A stretch of DNA of 64,000 bases from Stenopsyche tienmushanensis (lineage: Eukaryota > Arthropoda > Insecta > Trichoptera > Stenopsychidae): positions 186,001 to 250,000 of the forward strand of contig WACJ01000073.1 of assembly GCA_008973525.1 (NCBI GenBank), in the 5' to 3' direction. Below, piece by piece: positions 20,301 through 31,925 of this stretch. The number at the start of each line of letters is the position of its first letter. Positions within the stretch are counted from its first letter, which is position 1. The notes under the pieces were generated by a model that worked only from the letters and a program-made list of their open reading frames with translations, did no database searches and had not been told where the DNA came from. The position numbers and the translations under genes are program-made.

Positions 20301-23300
20301 TTCGCTATTTCGCACATTTTTGAAAAATCGTTTTTCAAAAAATTGCTTCCAGTCATTTAGAAATTCAATAAAAAAGCCTGGGCCACTGCTTTAACAGTTA
20401 AAGATTGGTTCACTTCACATTTCGTACCAGCAGTAAAACATTATTGTGAAATCAATAATTTACCATTTAAAGCATTATTATTCTTAGACAATGCTCCAGG
20501 ACACCCAAAATCTCTACAAAATTTGTACCCAGAAATCAATGTTGTGTTTCTTCCCCCTAATACTACGTGTCTCATACAACCCATGGACTAAACGGTGCTA
20601 AGCTACGTTTAAACCAGGCATGGCCAACCCGCGGCCCGCGGGCCGCATGCGGCCCGCCTGGAATATTTTTTCGGCCCTCGAGAATCATCACACTTTTAGA
20701 AAATATATCTTTTTTATACTGGCCAAAGTAATCACAATTGAAAAGTAATTACGCTCATCACTTTCCATTGTTGAAAGAATTTAAGAAATCAAAATGTAAC
20801 AATTACATTAAATATGCAAAAGAAATAAGAAAACTTACAGCTGATTTTGAAAGCCGATTCAGTAATTTACAGTTAGACAAGCACAATAAAATGTTTGAAA
20901 TATATTTATCTCCTTTTCAAGTTGAATTTGAATCGATTTCAGAATATCTCCAAATATAAATGCTTAACCACCACCTAAAAATAAACTCAAATACCCTAAC
21001 TGAGATCGATTTCCAAAAGCTAAGTGAAAGAGTGGAGAAACAAATATCGCACTAGTAAAATATTTTTTAATGATTTTATTTATATTTATGTATTTCTTAT
21101 ATTTAATTTTTAGATTTACATATTTCTTTACAATGTAAATTGAGTATCAATATTATTATCTTATCTATGTTTATATTTAAAAATAATATTAAGAGGACCG
21201 GAAAGAAATCAAAATTTTTAGGTATCTGATTTTCAGGGTCAGTTTGTGTCAAGACACCAACTGACCCTGAAAGAGTCAGTAGAGCAAATACATATATTTC
21301 AGCTAGTAGATCGTGGGGGTCGTGAATTTGCTATTTTTATTTATATTATTTGTTACCGTTGTTTATTAAGAATGTCAGGGCCAATAATCGACGAAGAACA
21401 TTTACGGCATTGTATTTTGTTCTTTAACCGGGAAATGAAGGAGAAAGAAATAACAAAAACAATTACAGATACATATGGATAAGTGTTAAAACTTAATAAA
21501 CGTCATAGATGAAAAAAAAAAAATAGCGATAGAGATTTCAGGGTTGCCCCTAAAATAGAATGGTCTTTAAAATTGGATGATGACGTATTGACGTCATTAG
21601 TGGAATCAGATCCTCGTCAAACCATTTCGAAATTATCGATTAAACTTGCCTGTCCATGGTTAATAGTACAGGAACATCTTCATCGCATTGGTAAAATTCA
21701 AAAACAAGGAATTTGGGTTCCGCACACATTGATGCCAACTGCGTTGGGGCAACGAAGAACGATCTGTGCATCTCTTTTATCCAGGTAAGAAACAAACATC
21801 TTTTGGCGAAGAAAAATAACTTGTAACGAGAAGTGGGTTCTATGAAATAATTCTACCCGAAAAAACAATGGCTCTCCCCAGGTCAGTCGGCTGTTCCAAT
21901 AGCAAAACCATATTTGACCTTAAAAAGTTCTTCTGTGTACTCTACTTTGAACTTTTAAAACCTAGTGAGACAATTACTGTAATGTTGTATTGCCAACAAT
22001 TTGAGAAAATGAAAAATGAACTTCGAAAATAAGTTCACTGTTAGTTAATAACAAACTGAGAATACTGTAACAGGATAATGCCCGACCACATTCCGCAAAA
22101 ATCATCCAAAAAAAATAATAATGCAACTTGGACTTGAACTTTTACCTCACCCCGACTATTCTCCTGATATCTCTCCTGCTCCCTCTGATTATCACCTTTT
22201 TAAATCATTGGAGCACTCCCTTCAAAATAAAATTTTCATCACTTTTGACGATATGAAAATCCATTTTCAAAAGTTTTTCGATGAAAAACAATTTTTTTAC
22301 AAAAATGGCATCGAAAATCTACCCAAAAGGTGAAAGGTTGTAAAAAATGATTTTTTTAAATAAAAGTTTTCTTTAAGGAATATTTTTTTGGATTTTTTTC
22401 GGTCCTCCTTATAGTAAACACAATAATAATAACTCATTATATTTCAACTTTTCACTCCAAAAAAATGTCTATAGTGTATCTAAATCTAATATGGGGATAT
22501 ATAATTTTATATGCGGCCCGCGGAGTTATGATGCATTGTCAAAGTGGCCCGCTAGATCATTTGGGTTGGCCATGCCTGGTTTAAACGATATTATATGCGG
22601 TCGATAATGAATCAGGCTATCAAGCCAACTGACATGGAAGATGGGTACACATTAAAAGATTTCTTAATTATAACATATAGAACGCAAAAAACAATATTGG
22701 AGACGCATGGGCTGAAATAAAAGAGTCAACAATGAAAGGTTCATGGAAGCAACTATGCCCACAAATGATGAGTGATTTCATAAATTTTGATGAAACTCCA
22801 GAAACCATCACACTTGAAATAGTTCACCTAATGAACGAACTAAACCTAGATGTTAACAGTAAAGATGTTAATGAGATGATTGAATCTAACTAACTTTCGC
22901 ACACATTTTCAGGTCCGCCTGTAGTGAGATGGAAGTGGTCGGGTGCAGACAGAAATACTTTTGTCTTAACCAGTTAATTTTATTTATTGGAGAGAGAGGC
23001 TACAGCTATAAGACACAGGCTATCAACTTGCAGGTAGAACATTTTTCCACAGCCAAGGCTAATCGACGGCTTTCCACCTCCTGTGTGGACGAAAATCGGT
23101 ACACGTGCAAGAAACAATATATGTCATTATTCTAGACGCAATGTATCCACAGGACTATCTAGTTAATTGAATCAGATCAACAGCGATAATGTGCGGGGAT
23201 GCCATTTCACCCATGCAACAATTTTTTTTATATATAAACAATCTATCTTTTGAGAGTTATTTAGTTATTCTCTTAATGTTTATGTTGCTGGCTTGTGTAG

Positions 23301-26252
23301 GTCATCTTTGTTGAGAACCTTATGTTTGTTCATTTGAATCTTTTTTCTAGGTCATGAATCATATATTTTTTTAGCCTATGCATGCCCAAGGTTTGGTTGG
23401 TTAGATCTTCAATCAGGCGGGTGAGGTCTGTGTTTAGACTTTGTTTATATTTTTGACCAAGTACGCTGCCTTGAGGGACGCTGGATTTTATATTGTTCAG
23501 TGTGGTGACTTCATATTCGTACTTGACGTAGGATATTCTATTTGTCAGGTATAATTTGAGTATGAAGAAGTAATTAGTGGGTAGTTGTATTCCAATTTTA
23601 TGTAGCAAGCCCGGATGCCACACTTTGACAAAAGCCTGAGTTACGTCCAGAAATGCTGCCGGTCAATATTTTCTATTTTCCAAGTCCTTATGAATTTTAT
23701 TAAAGATCCTGTGAATTTGTTCCACAGTCGCATGTTGTTGACGGAATCCAAATTGGTGATTAGGTATTAGGTTGTTTTTCTCAATTATTTGCTTAAGTCC
23801 CTTCAGTAGTAGTTTTTCAAAAACTTTGGAAATTATTGGGAGTAAGCTGATGGGTCTGTATGATTTGGCATCATGTATATCCTTGCCAGGCTTGGGGATT
23901 AGAATAAATTTAGCCACTTTCCATTGGGGGAGAAAATAGCACATTTTTAGTACTGCATTGAATGTTTGGTAGGGAGTTCCTTTGCCATTCTTCCTGTAAT
24001 GAAATCATAGCCAGACGATTACTTGCCAAAGCTATCTTATTTTGCGTTTTTCTGCAATTTTCTGTTTGAGTGTTGTGCACAACAGTTCTTTTATATTTTT
24101 TTTTATCCATTCCGGAGTTAAATTCCTAGAGGCTTCCCGTAGAGTAGAGTTAAAAAGTTCAACTGCGTAAGAGAGGTTCTTTTTTGTTTTGAGGTCTATG
24201 TTTGTCGTCAATTAGTTTGCGAAAGACGTTCCAGTTTGTGTGGTTATTGGTTAAAGATAAGGGCTTAAGTGTTTCCCTTACATGACTGCTCATTGTGACT
24301 ATGATGGGCAACAAATAAATATTTTTAAATAAAATTTCTGATGTCTTATTTTAAACCCTCTACTTTTGAATATTCACACACATTAACAATCAATTGTGGG
24401 CCGCCTGTATATGGAATGTGTCAACTAATAGATTTACATATTTGATTTACAAAATTATTCAAAAAGTGATTAAATATACATGCGTTTATGAATTGATCTA
24501 AAAAAAACATTTTACTAACGTATATATGGCTCCGGAAGCTTAACTTTCCACCTTCCCAATTTGATAAATCAAAATTTTCATATGATAAAATTACTAATAA
24601 TTCGGCCAAATTCATCTGACATAATTTTCTTAGTTCTTGGTCGATGCTGTAAACGAAATACAAATGAAACATTATGTAAAGATGAAATTAATTTATATTG
24701 ATTGATTAAAACAAATACAACAATTACCAAACAGTTCGCAGTCTTCCCAGGAATATTAAAACATTGCTATTTAGACAAGTATTAGCAAACGCTGCGATAT
24801 TATCCTTCATTACATGTGCGTGAAAAAATATGTTTAACCACCTCAAAAGTATTTCATAACAGACAATATCAATTTTTTGTTCGAAATCCTGCAAACGTTA
24901 TTAAGAAAATTATGTTTATTCAACTGATAAATAATTTTATAAGCATACAGATATTATTCACCTTAATTTTTTCAATTATAAAGCTGAGTATATTATAAAT
25001 CTTATCACTAATTTCTTTGATACAATTGCTCTGTATTAATATATCGTCTTTTAAAATAGTATTCGTATCTGACGAGCATTCATTGTATTTTTTTGTGATT
25101 ATGTTACAAATATTCAATGCACCCATTCCAATCGAGCACATCAATCCAAAAATGCTACACAATAATTCATTTTTCGATAACTTATAAACACTACTAATAA
25201 ACATATTACAAATAAGCGTGAGATATTTTATAAATATTATTGTGAGCTCTGGTAAAATTTTCATATTAAACTGAGCAACAACGTTTGCTTTCGGCAAAAT
25301 TTCAAGAAGCATTTTACTCGCAACCAATAATGTTTTCGGATCCACATTTGGTATTTCTATGATGATTTTCAATAGATTAAGGATTTGAATTGAATCATAA
25401 GTGCTCTCTATTGATAAAATTGGTATCGAAGTCAAAATTTCAACCCTGAAATTTAATTTTCAACGCGATTAAATAGAATGTATAATCTGTTATATTGGAA
25501 AAATAAGAAATGTGCATTTACTTTGAGAATAATTTATATAGAAACGTCACAACATAAAGTATAATTGATTCGCCATCGTCTTCTTTTATATGGAGTTGTA
25601 GAGCTCTTATCAACGATCCGGCTACAGCATACGAGCATTTATTAAATGATGGTCGTTCTGAAAATAGTTGCAGACAAGATACTATCTTTCTGAAAATATA
25701 TGAATAAATTAGCGAGTCTCTTCAATATCTGATAAAAGCGCAGTAAAACACGCTTGTAATGAATCATTTGACAGTTATTAAAAAAATTAACGCAACAAAC
25801 ATAAACAAGCTAAACGAGGAGCATTGGATTTTATGCAACGCATTGATTAATTAATATTCCCCCATTGATTGCGACTCTTTCCAGGACGTATTACCGTGAT
25901 GTGATATATTATATTTGCATTACATTTATTTTCATAATCTTTTCCAATATATTATATGTGTTTTTATGTATTTTTATTTTAACCCATTATAAAGTTCAAT
26001 AGACATTGAAATAGTTTTGGAAAGATACCTTAAAAGCATTGTGGATAAAGTTGCAGACGCTTCGGCTAAATAAACGCACATATTGCTCGAAATTAGATAA
26101 TCTAATAACTCGGATTGAACCGCTTTTTTGTTAGACGCTCTGTTGATACTCTTGTATATGTAATCAGCTGCAAATAATTGGTTGTCTGTATCCCTGGACA
26201 AAAGCATATTCCTCAACTTTTCCATTATATCATGATCGGTATCGGATGCCAT
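17343..26252 (-). CDS. 978-aa helical (ARM-like) protein, possibly MEI1 family
   Basis: Thirteen coding exons on the minus strand: 26252-25984, 25689-25522, 25445-24962, 24888-24728, 24646-24451, 19559-19432, 19362-19248, 19169-18984, 18912-18663, 18582-18382, 18266-18127, 18055-17822, 17747-17343. Every junction has GT/AG and the phases match, giving 2,937 nt = 978 aa plus stop, which is strong evidence for a real gene. Start: MASDTDHDIMEKLRNMLL, with an in-frame TAA upstream and a 5' UTR acceptor at about 26279. The protein is Leu/Ile-rich and looks all-helical throughout, with no signal peptide or catalytic motif; the C-terminus has FQPWTHTLIKFYIVQ and KFLRFVMNWLSW. This overall look and the PW motif recall meiosis inhibitor protein 1 (MEI1), an ARM-repeat meiotic protein acting in double-strand-break formation, but that match is from memory and tentative. 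Introns are 69-115 bp except the first (294 bp) and the fifth (4,891 bp, filled with transposons). Confidence 0.8.
18321..18358. repeat. perfect hairpin within a short intron
   Basis: GGTGGTCCTTATTT pairs perfectly with AAATAAGGACCACC around an 8-9 nt loop. It lies inside the 115-bp intron 18267-18381. Without it the intron would have the typical 75-bp size, so it looks like a small insertion. Confidence 0.8.
19621..20275 (+). pseudogene. Jockey-type LINE RT C-terminal remnant
   Basis: Plus-strand shifted frames encode NMILLTSHNDLSTAFQLL, KVKYLGMHLD and a later MYGIQIRGTALDFNIDVLQR block, the region after the RT catalytic motif in Jockey-like LINEs. The catalytic motif reads VDN instead of ADD. 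Stops and frameshifts throughout. Antisense to the host gene, in its large intron. The TACAGGCGGCC at 19619 may instead be a Tigger end. Confidence 0.7.
20615..22578 (+). mobile_element. hAT element with perfect 8-bp TSD GTTTAAAC
   Basis: Starts CAGGCATGGCCAACCCGCGG and ends GGGTTGGCCATGCCTG; both flanks carry GTTTAAAC (20607-20614 and 22579-22586). Subterminal CGGCCCGCGGGCCGCATGCG is typical of hAT ends seen in many animals. 20738-20959 encodes a short remnant with YAKEIRKLTADFESRFSNL and LSPFQVEFES, similar to the transposase domain of GTF2IRD2/ZBED-like hATs. Most of the transposase is missing. A mariner is inserted within it. Confidence 0.85.
21192..22409 (+). mobile_element. mariner nested in the hAT
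   Basis: Terminal repeats AGAGGACCGGAAAGAAATC (left) and the reverse of AGGAGGACCGAAAAAAATCC (right), each flanked by TA. Internal plus-strand pieces: EEHLRHCILFFNREMKEKE (N-terminal helix), KQGIWVPHTLMPTALGQRR, and HPDYSPDISPAPSDYHLFKS (third catalytic region), ending FYKNGIENLPKR. Broken by frameshifts. Closely similar to the mariner at 48858-49827. Confidence 0.85.
22924..23319. other. unassigned stretch in the large intron
   Basis: Lies between the Tigger 3' end and the minus-strand LINE. A 68-codon plus frame (22929-23135) has no recognisable domain. Low-complexity poly-T at 23222. Origin unknown, probably another insertion. Confidence 0.4.
23320..24290 (-). pseudogene. Jockey-type LINE reverse transcriptase remnant
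   Basis: The minus strand encodes WKVAKFILIPKPGKDIHDAK, SYRPISLLPIISKVFEKLL, NHQFGFRQQHATVEQIHRI and later SSVPQGSVLGQ, the RT fingers and palm motifs of Jockey-clade LINEs. The catalytic ADD box is missing and the frame is broken between 23663 and 23623. Sense to the host gene, in its large intron. Confidence 0.85.
24300..24450. other. possible transposon end near the intron donor
   Basis: ACACACATTAACAATCAATT then GTGGGCCGCCTG followed by TA (ends 24407) resembles the Tigger end at 22921. Only 43 bp of intron remain between it and exon 5 at 24451. Confidence 0.5.
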
Positions 26253-27240
26253 TATGACACAGATGGCTTTTTAAATATCTGAAATTAAATAATAGGCAGC
26301 TTTAAATATAATATGAACAAAAAGTTAATTTGAAAAATCACATTAGAAAAATTGTGACATTTTACCAGCTGCTCTGTGATTGGTGGAAATTATATTTGAA
26401 AATGTGAATACACCAACCAGATGCAATGATTATTGTCAACCTATTTTTCTCATAAGATTCGTAATCGCTTTCAAAAATCATATTTTTATTTATCCATTAA
26501 ACAAAATTAAATATTAAAACATAAAATAAATATGAATAAGTATTTTACCGGTTTTAAGAGCCGAATGTCAAAACTTTCATAAGCGCCTTTACTCAACCAC
26601 CGTACCCCCACCGCTCTATCTTGCAAGTGGTGAAATTTAAAATTTATCCCGAAGTTTGGTCCTAAGAGAAAATAAAATGGCCATCTGGAAATAAATAAAA
26701 ATTCGAAGTAAGGGGGACGGGACGCAAATAAATTGCTGAACATGCCTTCTGTGCGTAGGACATTTCGAGCCGCTGATAATATTTGTCACTGCCATGTAGC
26801 TATCGTGAATCCAATTGGCTTCAGGCTCCGCGTTCGCTCGGATGGTCATCAATCTTATGGCGTAGGTGCGAAAATATTGCGTTATGCTGGATCACTTGAG
26901 GCGAAACATCCCTTTAAATAAATATTTACTTTCATACACAGAAACTATAAAACGAAAATATATTTTAAATGCTAAAAATGTAATTAGGGTTAAATTGCGC
27001 CATGTGAAAATATATTTAAATTAATAGTTTATTTAAAAATAATGAAAAATATTTATAAAACAAAATTAAATTTGTATAATTTTTAGTGGAATTTTTATAG
27101 TATCAAGGAAAGAAATCAAATACTAAAGCGACTTCAAAAATTAGCCCCTCTTTTAAAAATGAAATAAAAAATACAAAGCAAGCAAAAGGTGAAATTCTAC
27201 GCTAAACACATAATATTTTATATCGAAATTTAAGTTTTAC
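26253..27240. other. upstream region of the 978-aa gene
   Basis: 26253-26278 is likely 5' UTR, preceded on the minus strand by an intron acceptor. 26500-26900 is less AT-rich and could contain the first non-coding exon or promoter; short open frames there on both strands have no family resemblance. The rest is AT-rich. Confidence 0.4.
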
Positions 27241-27345
27241 GAGTTACGCATCAAAATCTCGCTAACACATTATGTACGGGGATACTTTGAACGCGTCTGC
27301 CCCCTGACGCGGGCAATATTTCAACGTTGCGCGCAAAAAATCTAC
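27241..27345. repeat. piggyBac/MITE-like end, copy 1
   Basis: CTAACACATTATGTACGGGG, then AACGCGTCTGCCCCCTGACG and AATATTTCAACGTTG. It matches 56725-56810 (TTAACACATTAATTACGGGG, CACGCGTCTGCGG, AATTTTTCAACGTC). The CACATT start following TTAA in copy 2 suggests a TTAA-targeting element, but no transposase is present. Confidence 0.5.
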
Positions 27346-28680
27346 ACTTACCTAAAATGCCATTGCTCTCTAAATAATTAATATGTTTATATAGTTTTTT
27401 TAAAATAATACTCACCAAGTATTTTGCCATCAGTTTGGATATAGAAAAAAATAAAAATTCTTATACGGATTTTAAATTATTTTTAACACTTACAAATACG
27501 TATTTTACATTAAAATTTTTTTTAGCTTCTTGTTAGTTAACTCCTAAAGGAGTACTATCACTATTTGATCGGACCGGGATCGGAGCGAGATCGAACCGTC
27601 AACGGCACCATAGTGTGGATCGGGTCTTAATCGCCGACGAACGCCCGACCTGTACTGACTTACATGAGTACAGCGATGCTCTCATTCGTATGATTATTTT
27701 GCACAATGCAAGTATGTAAAAATATGTTATTTAAATTTTAGAAAGCATTGCAGAATATCCAAGCCCGTATCCTATTATGTGCTGTCACGCTTTTGAAAGC
27801 TGGAAGCATAGAAACTTGACATACGAGGAATAGTATTGGAATGAAAGTAAAGAAGTTTATGTCACAGTGCCATAATAAAGCCGGATTTGTCGTCTCGCCA
27901 CCCACTAGTTAGGGTGGTTTACCACCACCCCACGCTCCCCCAACAATGCCTTCAAACACGTAAATAAATGAAGACGAATAAAGACGTTCGCAGTTGATCG
28001 TTCGAGTTTTAAATTGAATTTTATTTGGGGAAAAACATTCAGCAATCTGCTCGGAAGACTGTCGAACGAAACGAAGACAAATTGCTCAGTGTAAATATTA
28101 ATAACATCATCCCCAAAAAACACTAATCAAAGCAAAGTTCAAGCAAACTACGGTACTGTCTTACGGGCCTGATTAAAATTCTTTTATACATTTACAGCTT
28201 CTAAGAATCCATGGTGATCCAATTTATTTTTATCTTCAAAGGTCTCATCAAAACACCCTTGAAATGAGGCTAGACTCTCCCTTTATTACATTTATCAATA
28301 AATAATTTCATTTTTGCTCCTCCAGGCACTCGACATCTCGCAGTCAGTTGTTTTTTTTTTTTTTTGCACAGATATATGATCCTTTTGATGTTTTTATCAA
28401 AGTAATTTGATGGCGTTGCTATTAAGAATTGTAGGAAATATTTAAGGACACAATTTTGTATCTACACAGTTGACAATAAATTACCTTGTACAGCAAAATG
28501 TTGCTTTATTTTTAGTAATGGGACAATGGATTCGGGGAAGATCTCTCAAGATGTCTTATTTTTTTCAAACAATCACACATTATTTTTCACGGCACTTTAA
28601 ATTGTTGTTGAAATTGTACAAAAAGAAGAGACATTGTAGGATTTTTTTCCATTTTAAAACACACACTTAAATTATTTCTG
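27346..28680. other. intergenic, no gene recognised
   Basis: AT-rich with a GC-richer patch at 27560-27670 (CGGACCGGGATCGGAGCGAG) and a small palindrome GGGTGGTTTACCACCACCC at about 27911. Several unremarkable short open frames. Confidence 0.5.
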
Positions 28681-28687
28681 AGTGGCG

Positions 28688-28960
28688 AGTTAACACATTC
28701 CCGTCGGGTTATGCATATGTGCGTCATTCAGGTACTATCTTTAGATGCACTCGTGTGTTTTAGCAATGTAATTCATTGGCTTTAACCTTAAACTGCTAGC
28801 GAATTTAGATATATTTTTTGAATTAAATATTTTATTGTCCAAAGGCGACTTGTGTGTTTTAGCATATGCATGTATATCACATGCTGTCCTGTGGGATCAT
28901 TTATGGGTTTTGAGAATTTATTGCTCAGGACTGTCACATTATATACATGCCATTAAAATT
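28688..28960. repeat. possible TTAA-flanked repeat
   Basis: AGTTAACACATTCCCGTCGG has the TTAA-CACATT start seen at 56728. The word GTGTGTTTTAGCA is repeated at about 28753 and about 28852. Weak. Confidence 0.3.
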
Positions 28961-29600
28961 GATTATTTATTAACAGTTTTTTATAAGGCATTCTGACCAA
29001 TGCATCCCCAAATAGTTTCAGTTATGTAGCAAAGATTATTCAATAGGCAGCCCTGATGACCACTGTTGAATTTTGGAATCATTTGAATAACATAATGTAA
29101 AAAAAAATCATCAACTAGAAAAATCATTATTGGATTTAATCTGCTAAAAATCAATTGAAAATTCTTTCCCGAGTTTTTTCTTTGAGAAGAAATTGTTTAA
29201 TGTTAATTAATTGTTAATGATTGTAAATTAATATAACCCATAAAAATATTTCAATAAGATGTTATTTCAATAAAATACCACTAAACCCTTTAGAAAGAGT
29301 CGTTACTTAGTAGAAACTCCTGTTTTGGGTCACCCAGATGATGCTCACGTGCAGATCACGGCGCTCGATACCAGGAGACAATAATTATAAGAACTAAATA
29401 ATATTGGATCTTACATCGACCGTTGGTATTCTCGCCCTATTATACATCAATAATGAAATCATCTCAATTGAGACACAGCCTGTAGATGTCAAAGGAGTCT
29501 AAAGGAGTTGAGTTCCTATTGAATGATTGCTATTGAATTACTACTTTTATTATGAATATTTAACACATACGATTTTAGATAGACCGTCGCCTATAATTTG
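28961..29600. other. intergenic, nothing identified
   Basis: AT-rich, no coherent open frame or repeat match seen. Confidence 0.5.
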
Positions 29601-30045
29601 AGAAATTCGGGAAAATGGGAAAAATTATAATTGCACGTTTATTGTCGACGACTAAAAGTTTTGCATCGAAAATTAAAAGAGAAACGTCCGTATTTATTCA
29701 GCTTTAAAGCAAAATTGACACTGGATAAAATACGAGTATTAAACTGGGATGTGTTACCGTATCGTTCTTATTCATCGGTCCTTACTGCGACGGATTTCCA
29801 CCTTTTCAGGTTCATGGAGCACAGCCTGCGAGAAAACGATTCAAGAATGCAGCTTAAGTGAAAATGCATTTAAAATCGATGTTTGCTTCAAAGCCGGAAA
29901 GTTTTCACAAACAAATGGATCGGAGGACTACCAATGCGATGGGTGTTGAATAATGAAGGGAATTATACTTTATAATGTTGTATATATTTTTTTCAATCAA
30001 TTTGAACTATTTGTACTAAATACGCGAATACTTTTCGATACTCCT
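29601..30045 (+). pseudogene. mariner transposase C-terminal fragment
   Basis: Encodes WDVLPYRSYSS, then TDFHLFRFMEHSLREN, the mariner block around the third catalytic Asp; the usual PYSPDLAPSDYHLF is degraded. 29870-29950 continues with a FKAGKFSQTNG-type tail in another frame. The end ACTTTTCGATACTCCTAATA matches the mariner end at 56688-56712. Confidence 0.65.
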
Positions 30046-30704
30046 AATATTTTATCCTAGTATATTGTGTATTTTCACTATTAACCATCGCAACGAGTTT
30101 CTGTAATAATACATGAATGGTTTGCTGAATACCTGATTTCGTCAATTCAAGACAATCTTCAATTCGAGGCAGAGTCAATTGTAAATAAACACTGTCGATA
30201 GCATGAAATATTCGGTCATTTCTTTAAGTAAACAAATAACACACTTAAAATCGAAATCATTATTAGTCGATGCACTTTTCTGACAAGTTTGATATTGAAC
30301 CAAGCTCAATAAATGAACCTTAACACTGTTGATAGTACACAATGTTCCTTAATTTCTTCGGAATATTTCTTAATGTTCAACTTGCATGGTGTCTCGGCTT
30401 TCTGTTGTTCAGCTATTTTTGCATATTAATAAATGTGCTGCGAAAATAAAAGGACAGGGTTACCGTGCAAATCTGCCAGTTTGCTTCTGAAGGAGTAGAT
30501 TTTGCAAACGAGTAGTGATACTCGGCTAATGACGCCACTCTAGAACAATCAAGGGGGAATAACAAAATTGGTCAACGATAATAATGATGCGAGTATCTTA
30601 ATTATCAAAACAAACTCTTATTCGCAAGATAACACGAACAATCGAGATTCGATTTCAAGACACTCATTCTGTTCTTAAATAGCTTATCCGACGATAGCGA
30701 TTTC
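30046..30704. other. intergenic, nothing identified
   Basis: Unique-looking sequence without domains. No features supported. Confidence 0.5.
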
Positions 30705-30710
30705 AGTTAA

Positions 30711-31290
30711 TTATATCGAAATTTTATGACGGCGATAGTATTTGTGAGCGAATTCCATTAAATCAGAAAGAGCACTTTTGTACGTTGAGCCCGGAGAGAG
30801 ACAGAGACGGAGAGCTTCCTGCGTACATCGCACGATTGTATAGATCGTTGACCCATATTCATCGACTGATAATGGCGTGTGAATGATATAATTGATCGAT
30901 TTCAAGTGTATTGTTCTGTTTTATTATGTTTACTTGAAGAAATTACATTCTGAATGATATATTGTGCTATCGACGGTATTTATTTATTTAACTCGTTCGT
31001 TGCTGCGTTCACCAGATATGCGCATCTCCGAAGTGCGAGTCTCCGAGAAGTGAATTCAGCGTCTCATTGTTACGTATTTCTATAACGACTTGTAAATTTT
31101 AATTTGATTAATGACAGAGTCAAGCTTATCGATCTAAGATAAAACAACGCCCGAGAGAAGATGCGCCACACAGTTTAACACTCTCGTTGCCCAACGTGTC
31201 GCCCAGATCTTTTCTGTCTCTCTTCAAACTCAACGTACAAGAGTGCTCTTTCTGAATCATTGGAATTCGCTCGCAAATACGCGTTCATCC
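30711..31290. repeat. inverted duplicated block with related frames
   Basis: 30739-30815 (minus) and 31209-31279 (plus) are about 80-85% identical by eye and inverted. Translated outward in the same relative frame, both give C-L-S-x-x-STYKSALS followed by EFA-x-KY. The minus frame is open from 30905 to 30711; the plus frame runs to a stop at about 31346. Neither has a clear start codon or a known family. Confidence 0.5.
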
Positions 31291-31484
31291 TACCATACAG
31301 TTTAGTTTTAGTAATCGAGCGTTTATCACCCCGGGTTCATTCTTAAAATCTCGTTGTGATTTTTGCCTCGTACAACAAAATTTCTTAAGCTCTTGCTCGA
31401 TTGTTTTGAAAGCCTGATAGGGTTAACCAAATGCATATCGTTCGGTTTTATTATTTTGAATGTAATATCGTTTTAGAATTTGTA

Positions 31485-31925
31485 GGTAGTCCCGCGGAGA
31501 AAACACCGTGAAGAGGTATGATTGGCATTTATTTAATACAATACATATAAAATGTCTGGAAAACTGTTTGAGTGATTAGTGGGTAGGCAAGTCTAAATTT
31601 TGAAGTGCATAAAAAAAGTTTGATTTCGATTTAGTATTTGTTCGGAAGGCCGAGAGGGTGGTCAATGTGGAGGAGTCTGACGAAGAAGTCGGGATGGAGT
31701 GTTTGTTGTGGTCGGGACGATGCGTGGTCATGCGCAGAGGGTTGCGTCGGGGGCGTCGGGGGCGACGGGCAACGGGCGACGGGCGACGGGCGCACTCCAT
31801 CCCGGAGCGGGCGCCCGGCGGCCGCATTCTGTCGCACAAGTGCGACACTTTCCTTGCGCGCGATCTTCACCGCGCGCGCGACTCGCATCGAGGCAACGTA
31901 CGTATTCTGCGACAATTATCCTCTA
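31485..31925. promoter_or_regulatory. GC/CpG-rich block, possible promoter or first exon
   Basis: The most GC-rich part of the window, with GGGCGTCGGGGGCGACGGGC and CACCGCGCGCGCGACTCGC. All three plus frames are open from about 31640 to 31966, which mainly reflects composition. ATG at 31668 opens a frame reaching a good donor, AAC|GTACGT, near 31897, so a first exon is possible. No downstream partner exon is seen. A minus-strand first exon is equally possible. Confidence 0.35.

Larger units (their letters stand above)
20280..22921 (+). mobile_element. Tigger/pogo element remnant split by a hAT
   Basis: Before the interruption: KAWATALTVKDWFTSHFV, LLFLDNAPGHP and NVVFLPPNTTCLIQPMD, the DDE core of a Tigger transposase, with a stop just after PMD. 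After the interruption: KRYYMRSIMNQAI, then ETPETITLEIVHLMNELN, the C-terminal tail. The 3' end reads GCACACATTTTCAGGTCCGC then CTG followed by TA. Inactive. The 5' terminus is not certain (see 19621). Confidence 0.75.
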
